DNA from: Druceiella hillmani
Lineage: Eukaryota > Arthropoda > Insecta > Lepidoptera > Hepialidae
Assembly (NCBI GenBank): GCA_039881145.1
Contig: JAYKKI010000148.1
Span: 1,521,842 to 1,585,841 of the forward strand
Length of the DNA stretch: 64,000 nucleotides
Direction of reading: 5' to 3'
Numbering within the stretch: position 1 is the first letter of the stretch; every line of letters begins with the position of its first letter. The notes beneath the pieces were generated by a model. It ran no database searches. It saw only the letters and a list, made by a program, of their open reading frames with translations, and had not been told where the DNA came from. Shown in pieces: positions 24,141-37,514 of this stretch. The position numbers and the translations under genes were made by a program.

Positions 24141-25996
24141 CTATATATATTATTGAAACTTAATCTGGGTGTAATTAATTAAGAAATAATTCAAAGTAAT
24201 TAATTAATAATCTTATAAAATATTACTTCTAATATATATTTTTTTGTTTTATGATTTAAAATTTGCCCATGACACATTAGGCTAGTTCATAATTTGTCCA
24301 TATTTGCATTTGTCCGTATTTTTATGTCCAATCTAAAATTAATATTTTTTGTCGAATAATATTTTTTTATATGTATTTTTTTTAATATACTTTATAAAAT
24401 AAAATTAAAATATTTGTTACCGTTACCCTCATTATTAAAATATAATTATCTTTACTAGATTTGTTTCTTTGAATGTAGCTTGTGTACAACATAAGTAATT
24501 TTAGTTCGTCAAGATTGTAAGATAGTGAGAAAATTATTAAGTAGATATAGACTCTGGAAATATTGAGAATTGAAATACGTTTAACGCAAGTAAATAATTA
24601 TGGATTGCCTAAGTTATATATATAATAAAAAAGTACTGAATTTGTAAATTTTAATTATCTTGTTAATATCTAACTAAAACAAATAAAACTCGAAAATTGT
24701 TTGTCGAGACAACAATGAAATATGGTTTTATAACCTCACCAAATTGTTGTTGCAAGTTAATATAAATAATTTCACCATAATTTTACTTGAAATCTTTTGA
24801 TCAAAATTTTCAGACCCACGGTTGAAAAATTAGAGGGTGAAAACCTACTACATGTTATTTCGGAACTTAATATTTCATACACTGAAAATTTCTGAACAAT
24901 AAAAAACGTTGAAAAAACATTCACTAAATTTCAAAAGACCTCTCTAATGATATTTCACTCGAAGGAATGTGCGGAAATTAACATTGTGCATTAAAATTTT
25001 TTTTTATTGTTGTAATTGGGATTTCTCTGTGAATCATTTACTGACATAATTTCCTTCATATAATATTAAAACAGCAGAAATGATGATGCTCAAACCTGCG
25101 GACGAACGAATATGGCGAAATTATTAGAGTTCATTGTTTCACTACGGAACTTTTAATTTGTTTCCAATGTGTTACTATACAAATGTAATAATAAAAACTG
25201 ATAGGACTTGCTACTAAATGTAATCAAATAGTACTCACAGTTGTCATATGTATTTAATAATTGTTTTATTGTTATCTTCTACATCGTCTCTGAATTCATT
25301 CCAATAAGCAAATGTAATTCTATGAGATTTACCAATTTATATTTTGAGATGAAGGAAACTTAGATTTATCTCGCTTCATGAATTCAGTTTAGAGGAAAAA
25401 GCCAGGGAAATAAAACGCGATATATGCAACCATAGGTGAAGTTAACAGATAAATATCGGTTCGAAATGTATAAAGAAGAAAATTTTGGTTATTCCTTTAC
25501 ATCCGTCCCTTTATGGTGATTTTCTTTCTGAACGGAGCCAAAATACAAAGAGTATTTCTTGCAAGACAATGCTGCCTACCTAGCTAATACCTAGCAAAAA
25601 TGATGTGCGAAAAGTATATCAGATGGATAAACTTCGCTTCCTCCTCCAGATTAATCTTCAAATACCCCTCCTATTTTTCTCGCTGCCTGATATTCTTCCG
25701 ATAAATAATTTAAAGATGCTCACCGTCATACGATCTAACTTGTCCGATTTGTCTGTCTGTCTCAATTGTTCTGTGAGAAAGAATTTTACTTCTAGACAAA
25801 AGTGATGAACAATAACAATAGTGAAGTGATAAAGATAATTCTTACATTAATTGTGATTTTATTAATTTCGTTTAAAAAAACAATAAAACAAAAATATAAC
25901 CTGAAATGGCAGAGTGTGTTAGCAATTTAATAAATGAAAGGTAAAAACGCGTATTTTTTACATATCCTTTGTTTAACTGCTCTATCATTTTCGGGC
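24141..25996. other. AT-rich stretch, nothing recognised
   Basis: No conserved frame was seen. TTTGTCTGTCTGTCTC near 25749 may be the complement of a GACAGACAGAC-type interspersed-repeat tail, but it is too short to call. Confidence 0.45.
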
Positions 25997-26022
25997 AACC
26001 GACATTATAAATAATGTCGGTT
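25997..26022. repeat. Perfect 12-bp hairpin
   Basis: AACCGACATTAT and its complement ATAATGTCGGTT are separated by only two bases. Confidence 0.9.
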
Positions 26023-26711
26023 TAGTTTAATATTCCTTTAAAAATTAAAAAATGTTTTCAAACTATTAAAATACCGTGTGTTTTTATTCTGTTTGGTTTT
26101 ATTAGTAGTTTGGTGAAGCTGGCATAGTTGACGGCTATTTTCTTTTGTGGTGAATAGCTTGTGAGTTGAACAATAGAGTTTATATTTCACGATCATAGAC
26201 TCGTATATAAAGCAAACCTGAATTTAAAAAAAATACTAAATTTTATAACATACTACCTTAAATTTAATTTGGGTAATTAATACTTTTTTTTAAATGTAGC
26301 TACACACTTATGTAATAAAATCTATTTAATATGATTAGAACTCGCAAGATGCGACTTCCCTACAGACTTGTGATCATATAGACATTATTAGGAGTACACA
26401 TTATTTATTTTATACTATTTACCGACGTTTATATTATTTTGTCATCATGCTAATATATTACTTAATATATTCTTCATAGGCAATAAAATTGCATCTATAT
26501 AGTTTTGCGGAAAATTTTAGGTAAATTAAGATATTAATATTATTAATTATTTCTGTTTAAGAGTCTTTATAAGCAAATGTATTGATACTCTACATGACGT
26601 CCGAAATTAAACAAAAATCATGTACTTTATTCGCGTCGTATTAAATTTCCAAACAAGTCTTTTTGGGAGTTATGTTAAATATTTGAGGGTTTCAAGTTTG
26701 TAAGAAAACGG

Positions 26712-26800
26712 CTGTGACCGACAGATTGATGTACATGACACTTTAGTGATCTTATAAGCGGCAAGCTTTTTTTCTTCTTTTGAAATATAAAACTCTAAAA
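26712..26800 (+). repeat. Degenerate insect interspersed-repeat tail (copy 1)
   Basis: TGTGACCGACAGATTGATG is followed by a T-rich stretch and AACTCTAAAAAT. This resembles the very common insect repeat ending 'gacagacagac ... acggaaccctaaaaa'. It shares this layout with 27930-28005. Confidence 0.4.
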
Positions 26801-26899
26801 ATCAACTTGAGGTGTAACATACACTCGCATATAATGAAAAAGTCTTAACCTTTACAACTTTAATCTAAATTATATTTTTAGAACGGGAAAAAAATACAG

Positions 26900-27136
26900 C
26901 TGTTAAAATTTATCAAAATTTTTTTTTTAAAAATAAATTTTTAATTTTTTTTAAATTTTTAAAAATTATTTTGCGCTTATTGTTAAATTTAGGTTTCTTG
27001 TCATACGTTTATAATAATGAAATTTACCCAACCAGCTTTCAAAAATCAAAATTTATGTTGCAAGATCATACGAATAACGAAATGGCGTAGTATGTACGGT
27101 AATCTCATTTTTGCTCTTCAAATCAAACATTGCGCA
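26900..27136. other. A/T homopolymer-rich stretch
   Basis: Runs of A and T dominate 26920-26970. Nothing is recognised up to the GC-rich island. Confidence 0.5.
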
Positions 27137-27275
27137 TTTCAGTCACTTTCATACAGCCAAACGTGAGCAGAGGACGCGGCGCAGGCATTCCTCTACTGAG
27201 ATATTTACGAAACCGCCACTCACGTGGACATACTCGCGTGGCTTGGTACGGTGTACGAAAGTGTAGCGAGGTGCG
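27137..27275. other. Isolated GC/CpG-rich island, unassigned
   Basis: About 140 bp with many CpG dinucleotides (GAGGACGCGGCGCAGGC, CACTCACGTGG, TACTCGCGTGGC) in very AT-rich surroundings. There is no long open frame. It could be a transposon end, a regulatory element or an untranslated exon. Confidence 0.5.
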
Positions 27276-27904
27276 AAAATAATACTGTCTTCATATTTTT
27301 ATGAAAATATATATTTAGTTACTTCTCTATTCAATAATTTGAAATATTTTTCTTATAATTAAGAATAAGGATGCTGTAAAAACTTTAATATACATTATGT
27401 TAATTTCATTTTCTCATTTAAGATAATTAGAAAGCAATAAATTGCAGAATATACATTTTGTATTGGAATTGCTATCAGACTTTTTCTATTTAAATTAGGT
27501 TATTTTATTTGTCGTGCGCCTCTGTCATACATTAAATCTGTAAAAACCTTTATTCAAACATTTCAAAATTTTAATTTCGTCGTTCTTTTATCGTTGATCT
27601 AATTTATTCAGTGACGGATGATTGTTGTGAGAAAAGATGTCACCTGGCCTCGTAAGAGGTGCTGTCGGGTGAAAATTATTTATCTAGTTCTCAATCCCCA
27701 TACGAGAATATCTCGATTCAATGACTTGGTGAATTGGTTAAATTAATTTTATTTTTAGAACATACTTCATCGTCTTGGCAGTTTCGTGTTCTTTAAACTC
27801 TTGCTCTATCGAGTGTTTTTAAAACATTGGTAGCTTCATAATATTTGTGTTAATATATTTTTTATTAAGCCAAATTTCAACGTCCTAACCCAATTTATAC
27901 GTCA

Positions 27905-28005
27905 CGCAGTTTCTCATTAAAACGGTTGTGGTATATGGATGGACAGACAAGTGTCCGTAATAAAGGTTTTGTTTGTCTTTTTAAGGTACGGATCCCTAAA
28001 AATTT
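27905..28005 (+). repeat. Degenerate insect interspersed-repeat tail (copy 2)
   Basis: GGATGGACAGACAAGTGTCC leads through GGTTTTGTTTGTC to GGTACGGATCCCTAAAAA. This is a clearer match to the 'gacagac ... acggaaccctaaaaa' repeat layout than copy 1. Confidence 0.5.
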
Positions 28006-28010
28006 CAAAA

Positions 28011-28690
28011 CGAAGAAAAACTATTTCTTAATCCACAACGGTTTAAAAAAATTTTTTTCTTTCTTGTATTTTAGAAAATATTTGGTAATTTTATATTTTA
28101 TATTCAAATTAGAAATTTAACTCGATAAGTTCTTGATAGAATTATTTTTATGCGTAATTTCATTAAGTCACGGTTTTTTTTACAAAATTATGAATTAAGT
28201 ATAGTAGTCCATAATGGTATTTGTTCTAGAGTCGAGGAGCTAACGGATATGAATCAGTGTGAACGATTATTGTCTTTAGACTTTCAAATGACTTTTGGCA
28301 ATGATGTAATCTATTTTCCTTTTGTGTCGTGTATTCGTGATTCAATCACTTTTAAAGTTTGAAATTTAAAAAAATTCAATTTGTAATCACAAAATCTTTT
28401 CAAATATTTTTATTATATCTATCCAAATGCTTCTATGAATATAAAACTTTCATGTTTATCAGAAAAACATTTTTTTATTGAAAATACTTAATAGAAATAA
28501 ATGATTATTAGCAGATAATTATTCGAAGATATATCGTTATTCCATTATTTATTACATTGTTCTTGGTACGAAAAGTGAAAAAAATTTAGATTCTTAAAAT
28601 AAAGAGCGCAAAATATATATTTTCGGTATCACTTTTTATTATATCTGTATGATATTTAAGAACCTGTTGGGGCCAAAAGAGGTCAAACGA
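28011..28690. other. AT-rich stretch, nothing recognised
   Basis: No conserved frame was seen. Confidence 0.5.
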
Positions 28691-28888
28691 GATACAATTT
28701 AGAAATTCAATAGCATCAATCCTACACTCTTCACACCCTGCTTAATATCCATAACAACCTCTTCGAGTAGTCCGAAAAGCATATAAATGGAAACTACCTT
28801 ACTCTTCTCCGCTTGACCGACAATATTATTATATTTACAGAGAATATACGTGGTTTCAAAGCCGTGGTACGGAAGCCTTATAATATGT
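28691..28888 (-). other. Short coding-like open segment, unassigned
   Basis: About 60 codons are open on the minus strand between a TGA and a TAA, without an in-frame early ATG. They include RLPYHGFETTYILCKYNN, then EKSKVVSIYMLFGLLEE and DIKQGVKSVGLM. Composition is balanced compared with the flanks. It may be an exon fragment, a decayed transposon gene or chance; I do not recognise the protein. Confidence 0.2.
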
Positions 28889-29034
28889 CATTGTATATCT
28901 ATTTAAAACGATATTTAAATAGCTTCAATCACGTTACTACGTTGTTCAACATGTAAAGAAATATGTTATAAATTATAATTTTACTTATTTTCAATAATTC
29001 TTAGGGGTGTAACTAAAGTAATTAATATATAAAT

Positions 29035-29035
29035 G

Positions 29036-29075
<40 letters not shown>

Positions 29076-29077
29076 TA
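29035..29077. repeat. (TA)n microsatellite with TG interruption
   Basis: Two TA runs are separated by a single TG unit. Confidence 0.9.
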
Positions 29078-29644
29078 ATGTAGTCATAATGGGTAAAAAA
29101 TGGCAATAGATAAGATTGATTATCATTAGTTCTGATATTTTACACATGCCTAATTAACCTACTCTCACCGATACTCAGAAAGGGACTCAAAAAATATAAT
29201 TTTCGCATCATAAGTACAAAATTCGTAAACGATATTTTCTGAGTACACTTCATTTGATAATTAAAAACATGTAACATTAAAATAAAAGATTTTATACAAG
29301 AAAAAGGACACAAACTGTGAAATTGATAAAAGAACAGTCGTATTATCGTGGGATCACAATCTAAATATTGATCTCCATCAATGTCGTTTAACATCAGTGA
29401 TAGAATGAAAATATCGATGTTTACTATGTTAAAGTTTCAAAAGTACTTGAACTCTGTAACAGTTTATACCAACAAATTTTATGAATGTACTTGCTCAAAA
29501 ATGTCTGGCATACTTAATCAGGCTTTCTGTACCGACTTGAACTTTAAGGAATTGTTTTTTCTTTTATTTTACTTCATAAAAATTGTACTTTTTATATAAA
29601 CAAATATAACCAATTCAAATATCATCACATATAAATTACGTTAG

Positions 29645-29692
29645 TAATATTCATCGTTTATACTTGTAACAAAATATAAACGATGAATATTA
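29645..29692. repeat. Perfect 18-bp inverted repeat
   Basis: Arms TAATATTCATCGTTTATA (29645-29662) and its complement (29675-29692) flank a 12-nt loop CTTGTAACAAAA. Confidence 0.92.
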
Positions 29693-30507
29693 TGAAATTT
29701 CTTTGGCCACAGACGTAGGGTATTTGGCGTTTAATCCTAAACCGTACAACGTAAGTAGGGTAAAACGTAATTTTTTAGACAGTTTGTTGATGTTTTCTAA
29801 TTTGAATTTATAGTTTGGCTTTCTTCTCGTATTGAAAGAGACTTAACTGAGAATAATAGTTTGATCTTAGTTTTTTTTTCTCTCTTGTTGCAACATTTAT
29901 TTGTCAGAGTTCATTTTGGGTAGATTTATTAAATTTATAACTTTAAATGGCATTTGAAGTCTGAATACGTTGTATGTCTTTTATATTGCTTAGAAAGGTT
30001 ATGAATAAATTTTTGTAGTATATATAAATTGGTGTATCGTATCTACTGATAAATTTTATTACTGGAAGAATACTAAGAAACAAAACTTGGATTGTTATTA
30101 TTTTACTTCTTGAGAATGTACCACCTTCAAATTTACGATATAAATGAAAATGAATTAACCTAAAAGATCCGACATGAAGTTTATCAAAAGAGTATCACAA
30201 GATATTACTCTGTAGAAAACAATCACTTAATAATGTTATACCCTATGAGTGCTATTAAGCTAAACATCTTAATGCACTAAAACAATTTATAATTAAATTC
30301 TAGTGTTTAAATAGTTATACTCTATAAATTAATACTCTTTAAGTTTTTATTAGCATGTCAATTTCTAATAAAAACTTAGTCAAAATGACTACATGTAAAA
30401 CAGCGGGTAGAAATAAAATAAGTAGTTTATTGATTAATCATTTAAAAAAAAGGTTTTTATGAATATATTGAGAGTATATGAGCGCAGAAAAAGTCAGATA
30501 TTTGTAA

Positions 30508-30560
30508 TTACTAGCTTGTGCCCACCACTTCGTTAGCGTGGATTTCAGTTTTGGTTTTAT
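30508..30560 (+). repeat. Fragment of the 'GCCCGCGGCTTCGC' insect repeat
   Basis: CTAGCTTGTGCCCACCACTT followed by CGTTAGCGTGGATTTC matches, with a few changes, the widespread arthropod interspersed repeat that starts 'tagctt..gcccgcggcttcgc..gcgtgg'. Only the start is visible. The other end of such an element may be at 51230-51410, a separate copy. Confidence 0.5.
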
Positions 30561-30941
30561 CCGATTTTCTTGTAGTGAAAAGTTGTCATGTATCTGACCA
30601 TCTACATATACTCAAATCATAACAAAATAGAAAGTTATAATTTATTTACAAACATAATAATCTACACATATAATAAAATATAAATATAAAATATATATTT
30701 ACCAACACACAATAAAAATAAAAACTCCCTACGAATTATAAAAGTAAACAATAAAAGTATTATCAACTTAATAACGCCCTATTTATTATAGCTACTCTTA
30801 TGAGATTTTGATACTCTTATTACTGATTCTCTTAAGAATCAGTAAGCTGATCCCTTTTTAATATGGTCGACCATAACTGAGAGTTCAACTTAAATTGGAC
30901 ATATCTGTAATTCCAAAACCAGGATATAAACTTCCAATTTC

Positions 30942-31340
30942 AACTGAACTGAACTGAACTGAACTGAAGTGAACTGAACTAAACTGAACTGAAGTGAACT
31001 GAACTTAACTGAACTGAACTGAACTGACCTGAACTGAACTGAACTGAACTGAACTGAACTGAAGTGAACTGAACTGAAGTGAACTGAAATGAACTGAACT
31101 GAACTGAACTGAATTGAACTGAACTGAACTGAACTGGACTGGACTGGACTGGACTGGACTGGACTGGACTGGACTGGACTGGACTGGACTGGGCTGGGCT
31201 GGGCTGGGCTGGGCTGGGCTGGGCTGGACTGGACTGGACTGGACTGGACTGGACTGGACTGGACTGGACTGGACTGAACTGAACTGAATTGTACTGAACT
31301 GAATTGTACTGAACTGAACTGAACTGAACTGAACTGAATT
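30942..31340. repeat. Pentanucleotide satellite (GAACT)n with nested GGACT and GGGCT blocks
   Basis: About 80 units of 5 bp. The flanks are GAACT with scattered variants (GAAGT, GACCT, GAATT, GTACT). Inside lie 11 units of GGACT (31136-31190), then 7 units of GGGCT (31191-31225), then 10 units of GGACT (31226-31275), then GAACT again. The arrangement is almost mirror-symmetric, as expected if the youngest variant expanded at the centre of an older block. Confidence 0.95.
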
Positions 31341-32455
31341 CTAATTTTCTGAATTACATCATAGAGTATGTTTTATATTTTGAGACCACTTAATCACATG
31401 GGTATTTATGCAAATCAAGTACTTTAGATTCGTCTACAAATTTGACGGAAAACTTTTAAAATCTATTTAAATGTAATAAAAGAGAAGGCAGACAACTTGT
31501 ATATTAAAGAAATTTGCGTAAAAACCCATAAATACGTGCGTCGAAATAAGGGAAGGCACACGAATTGGGTTTCGTGATAGTTCATATCTCTTGAACTTGT
31601 TGACGCAAGTTAGCTCAACGTCAAGCGCTAACATATCGGGAAATTTATTATACTTTACAAACTATGCTTGAAAAATTCGAAGTTGAGAGGAAATATTATA
31701 CATCATTTTGATATTTAAAATTTCAAGAAATGGTCCTAAAAATGAACACTGATATATTAAACGTAAAATTCATTTTAAAAGACGTTTCCAATGGTAATAT
31801 GCACTATTTTACATGAATATACAGGATGGATACAATAAAATTGTTAAGTGATCTATCTATAAAAGTATGGAAAAAAATTTCATATAAAAATTATTAAAAT
31901 GGGTTTTCAACGTTATAAAAATCAAGGTTCTGTAAATAAAATATACATAGAAAAAAATTAGTCCATGGATAAAATTTAATTGCATTAAACTGCATCAAAA
32001 AAGCTTTATCATTTAACATTTGTTTTTATCATCTCTCCATAATTTTTTTTTCACCGAGTTGACTGAATAAATGCAAAAGTAATGTAAAACGATTTATTTT
32101 ACATTCATCAACATCATTTTGATATTCTAACTACTGACTACTTCTAATAGATAGCGTGAATGTAATTCGATTAAAAAATTGATTCGATTATTATGTGAAT
32201 GTAATCAAGGACCAAAACAGGGGTAAATGTAAATATGGCTTGGAAAAAGAATTTGAACAAAAATCAAAATTTTGGCTTTGGAATATGTACTACGTCGTAT
32301 TTTTATGTTTTTTTTTTGGCGATGAGCTTATATCTCTGGATGATCTTTTATTTCTGTATTCTAGATTAAATATATACAGAATAGTAGTGTCTATAGTTTA
32401 AAGTACCCATAATAATATAATTCTCTTTACGTTCGTACAACTCATACGAAATGAT
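31341..32455. other. AT-rich stretch, nothing recognised
   Basis: No conserved frame or repeat was seen. Confidence 0.5.
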
Positions 32456-32843
32456 ATATCTTTTAAAAGACCGACTTCAAAAAAAGTAGGTACTAAAAGG
32501 TAAAAAAATTTTAACTCAAAATAAGTTCCTACCAGTTTCCAATAAATAACTAAGTTACTTAGTTTTGAACTCAATGGCAGCAATGTCGACCAATTTAAAC
32601 CAATTTATAATTTAATTTAATTCATGTTAATTTAACTTCTAATGTAAGTATGAAATAGATACATAAATGGCGTATTTACAATATAAAATTTTACATTTCT
32701 TTAAGTTAATCGGCGGTACAGGCTACGACTTCCAATATAAGTAACTTAGTTATTTATTGCCAATAAATAGGTACCTATTTTGAGTTACTTCTTTTTTACT
32801 TTTCGGTACCTACTTTTTTAGAACTCGATATTTTAGAAGATAT
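32456..32843. mobile_element. Fold-back / MITE-like element with 105-bp inverted repeats
   Basis: The arms 32456-32560 and 32739-32843 are complementary over 105 bp without a gap, about 80% identical by eye count. Matching blocks are ATATCTT, AAAAAAGTAGGTAC, AACTCAAAATA and CAATAAATAACTAAGTTACTT. The 178-bp centre has no coding potential. GACCGACTTCAAAAAAAG in the left arm is a motif I recall from insect interspersed repeats. The superfamily and target duplication could not be fixed. Confidence 0.85.
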
Positions 32844-33042
32844 TTTATTTTAGTATTTTTAGTTAGTGATTAATAATATTAAAAACCATACTATAACATT
32901 TCATTATTTTTTTCTTAGAATATTGTTTAATTTTTAAAAATCATGAGCAAAAGTTAATTGAAGATAATGTCCTCTTTGTCTAAAGTTGGTCATTCAGTTC
33001 ATACAGTTGGTCAAAGTTGGTCATGACACACAGTAACGAAGA

Positions 33043-33287
33043 ATCCGTTAAGTAGTTCTATTGTTTTTCTCCAGAACTTTTCATCAGGCCGTAGCCAAGT
33101 CGACGGCGTAGTTATTTAGTAAAGTAACAACTACTAGTAGCAAATATGTTTAATTATGTTTCATTTACTAACATCCGTTGAAGAGTTCCTTTGTTCATCT
33201 CGAGAATTCATCATCAGACACTTGTCTGGTAAGTGGTATGGTTATTTTGCAATGTAACGACTACACATAGCAAATATCTTGAATTAT
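33043..33287. repeat. Two diverged 115-bp direct repeats, period 130
   Basis: Copies at 33043-33157 and 33173-33287 share ATCCGTTRARKAGTTCY, TCTCSAGAA, CATCAG, GTTATTT, GCAAATAT and GAATTAT-type ends. The unit resembles internal tandem repeats of non-autonomous insect transposons. The fold-back element ends about 200 bp upstream. Confidence 0.75.
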
Positions 33288-33678
33288 AGTGATGATTCCA
33301 TATATTACCATGATATTTATGATTCCATTCTTAAAGTACCCTTTAAAAAAATTAAAGGATAATCGAAATCTGTCCACTCTGTAAAAAATTATTGCATATA
33401 ATTATAGATTATTATGTTCACATACATAAAAAATAAAAAATTCAGACGAACTGAAACCCTCCTACATTTTTTGGACTCGATTAAAATAAATACGCCTCTC
33501 GTTCTTAAATAAGAAGATTTCTAACTCGCTTATTTAGAACTTTACTCAATATGTCTAATACCGAAATATATTTGAAAGCTAAATAAGATAGTCTAATAAT
33601 AAGGCAAGGAATAATAGTTATACGTAATATTTATGAAAAAATTATCTTAAACTGAATTTATGTACAAATCAAAGTTAT

Positions 33679-35356
<1,678 letters not shown>

Positions 35357-35510
35357 TGTTACCGGCTGAACCCGATTTCAGGCCGAACTAGGTTGTCCCA
35401 TGCCAAATTGATTTATTCTATGAGTGTCAGGATAAACTAAATTACCCCAGGACAAACTATTTTGGCCTTAAAACTTTAGGCTTAACTAGTTTGGTGTAGG
35501 TCGAACTGAT
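35357..35510. repeat. Left terminal inverted repeat of the Ginger-like element
   Basis: It pairs with 37515-37666. Conserved blocks include TGTTACSGG, AGGACAAACTATTTTGG and TTTAGGCTTAA. A sub-motif GACAAACTA / TAGTTTGTC recurs inside each arm, so each arm also contains short internal dyads. Confidence 0.85.
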
Positions 35511-36539
35511 TTTTTTTTATTACTCAAGTAAATTAATGGTTAAAATCTAAAGGCAATCAATTAGATGAAAAATATTTATTCAATCATAATCTGCCTAATT
35601 ACAAAAAATATTGATTACAACAAAATATTTGCATAAAACTATAAAATCGAAATAAATAAATCAGTTCTTCTCAGTTTGTATGTATAACAATTAAAATCAA
35701 ATAACAATAAAATCTTAAGAATCAAATTAAATTCAAAACGAACTAAAAATAATAATAATTTCTTGATAGTAATTTCCAGAAAAAAATTTGTTTATCTAAA
35801 GTTACTTTCACATATTTGAATAGGTAAAAATAATGTTTAGAGTTAAACGTGAATTAAAAGTTAAGTAATTTGTACTACTACGTTAGTGCAACGTAAAAAA
35901 GATTAAATCTTCGTGAAGAATAATCTTTCATTTATTCCTAGAGGATGTTCTATGGTAGTATTTTCAATTACAAAACATTTTTTTTTGCTCTGACATCTAT
36001 TTTTAGCACAGATTGTGGTATATGTGCACCTTGTAAAACGTTGTTCAGTTCCGACAAAAATATTAGTAACTAAAATATTTAGTAACTACTAAAATATTTA
36101 GTAACTGTGGTCCTTAGTGAGATTTGAACATTTTGATTGACATCACGTTCTTAGAGAAATTTTATGAGTGTAAAGTTCGAATTCATTTCCGTCACAAGCA
36201 AATATTCTCTTTTAACTAAATTATTTAAAATATAAAAGCATATAATCCTAATGGCGTTACACGGTCATTGAAAAAAATATTCTATTTTATTTTAAGTAAT
36301 TTGAGGGGAAATAAGTATTAAATTGCGTAACTAACGTGCAATAGTTTATCTGCAACGTCCTAGCTATTCAGTGTTGCCTTTTGGATTTTATCATAAATTA
36401 TGGAAGTTTTGGCATCATTACTATCATTATGATCTCCTAAGTCATTGTGATCATTTGTCTGCTCCTGGGTTTAAATTAGTTTCATTAATATTCTTCGTCT
36501 TAAAGTATGTAGTATGTACATCACAACTACCAAAAATTT

Positions 36540-37162
36540 TATGCCCGAATCATTGGCCCAGTTTTTTTGTAAATTATACATACCTCAAACCTTCTGGCCA
36601 TCTAGTCCATTAATTCTCTTTCAGCCAAAAACCAATCACATTCTCCACGTCTTCGTTGACTCTTTCAATGGAGCCCTGATTTTGGCTGGTTTTGGTTTTC
36701 TAAGCACCAGCTTTAGTTCTAACCAAAGAGTCGTCACTTCACATATAATACTATTGACGAATTTTGTTGCATTATCTGACTGTAAAATACAATGGGCACC
36801 TATCATCAAAAATATGTCATTCAAATGATAAACCACTTTCACTACTCGTTTGGATCCAGGGCATGGAGGAAAATAAATTTGGGTAATTGGTCTCGGTAGA
36901 CCATGATAAATTTAATCTTTTGAACAAGTTGAGTCGGAAAATAATTGAGGTCTACTTGGCACCTATTGTTCATTTGAGAATATAAAATCTGCATATAAAT
37001 TAGATCTCCTTTTAAACAGTTTTTTCGACGTGTTATACAAATAGATAAATACAAGTTAGTCATCAGTTTGGTGTCACTAGCATATTGTAATGTTGTCTCA
37101 GCCAGCAATTTGGCATGTTGATTGTGGCCGACAGCTTTGCGACATGCATAATAGTTCATCAC
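36540..37162 (-). pseudogene. Gypsy-like integrase (transposase) of the Ginger-like element
   Basis: Minus strand. It begins near the zinc-binding domain with VGHNQHAKLLAETTLQYA and YLSICITRRKNC; part of the HHCC set seems lost. The catalytic core follows: RCQVDL (first Asp at about 36950), KFIMVYRDQLPKF, then CILQSDN (second Asp, about 59 residues later, normal spacing) and EFVNSII-like KFVNSIICEV. The expected SVERAN block reads APLKESTKT, with a Glu at about the right distance. The frame breaks at about 36842 (stops TAG, TGA) and shifts again near 36636, after which WTRWPEGLRYV continues as remnants. The N-terminal part upstream of 37162 is not recognisable. Confidence 0.8.
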
Positions 37163-37514
37163 AGGCGAAAAGCCTTTTTAACAGAACGATATTTAAAAGA
37201 GCAAACCTTTTTAATCGCCTTTGTTGAAGTACTAAGTATAAGAATAACTTGCAGTATAAGATTTAAGTACTTATCGTTTATTTTAACAATAAAATATTTT
37301 ATATTTCCACTTTGTAAGATTTAACCTAAAAACCGCTCACTACATTTTAACGAATCAACTTGAACACTATACAATGGCATTCGTGATGACACAAGACACA
37401 AAACGATTACGCGTAATGCGGTAATAGACAACAAATGCATGATAGAAAGGGGCGCGGGAGGAGAATCTAGGCGTTGACAGGTTCTAACATGTTTAATTTG
37501 TCACAATAATTCAA

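Larger units (their letters stand above)
28889..30507. other. AT-rich stretch with a TA tract and a hairpin
   Basis: Apart from the (TA)n at 29035-29077 and the hairpin at 29645-29692, listed separately, nothing is recognised. Confidence 0.5.

Noticed and set aside
33043..33287. CRISPR-like repeat-spacer pattern
   Set aside because: Only two diverged long units in a eukaryotic context; not CRISPR.
36371..36828. Plus-strand open frames within the Ginger-like element
   Set aside because: Antisense to the integrase core, whose catalytic motifs are on the minus strand.
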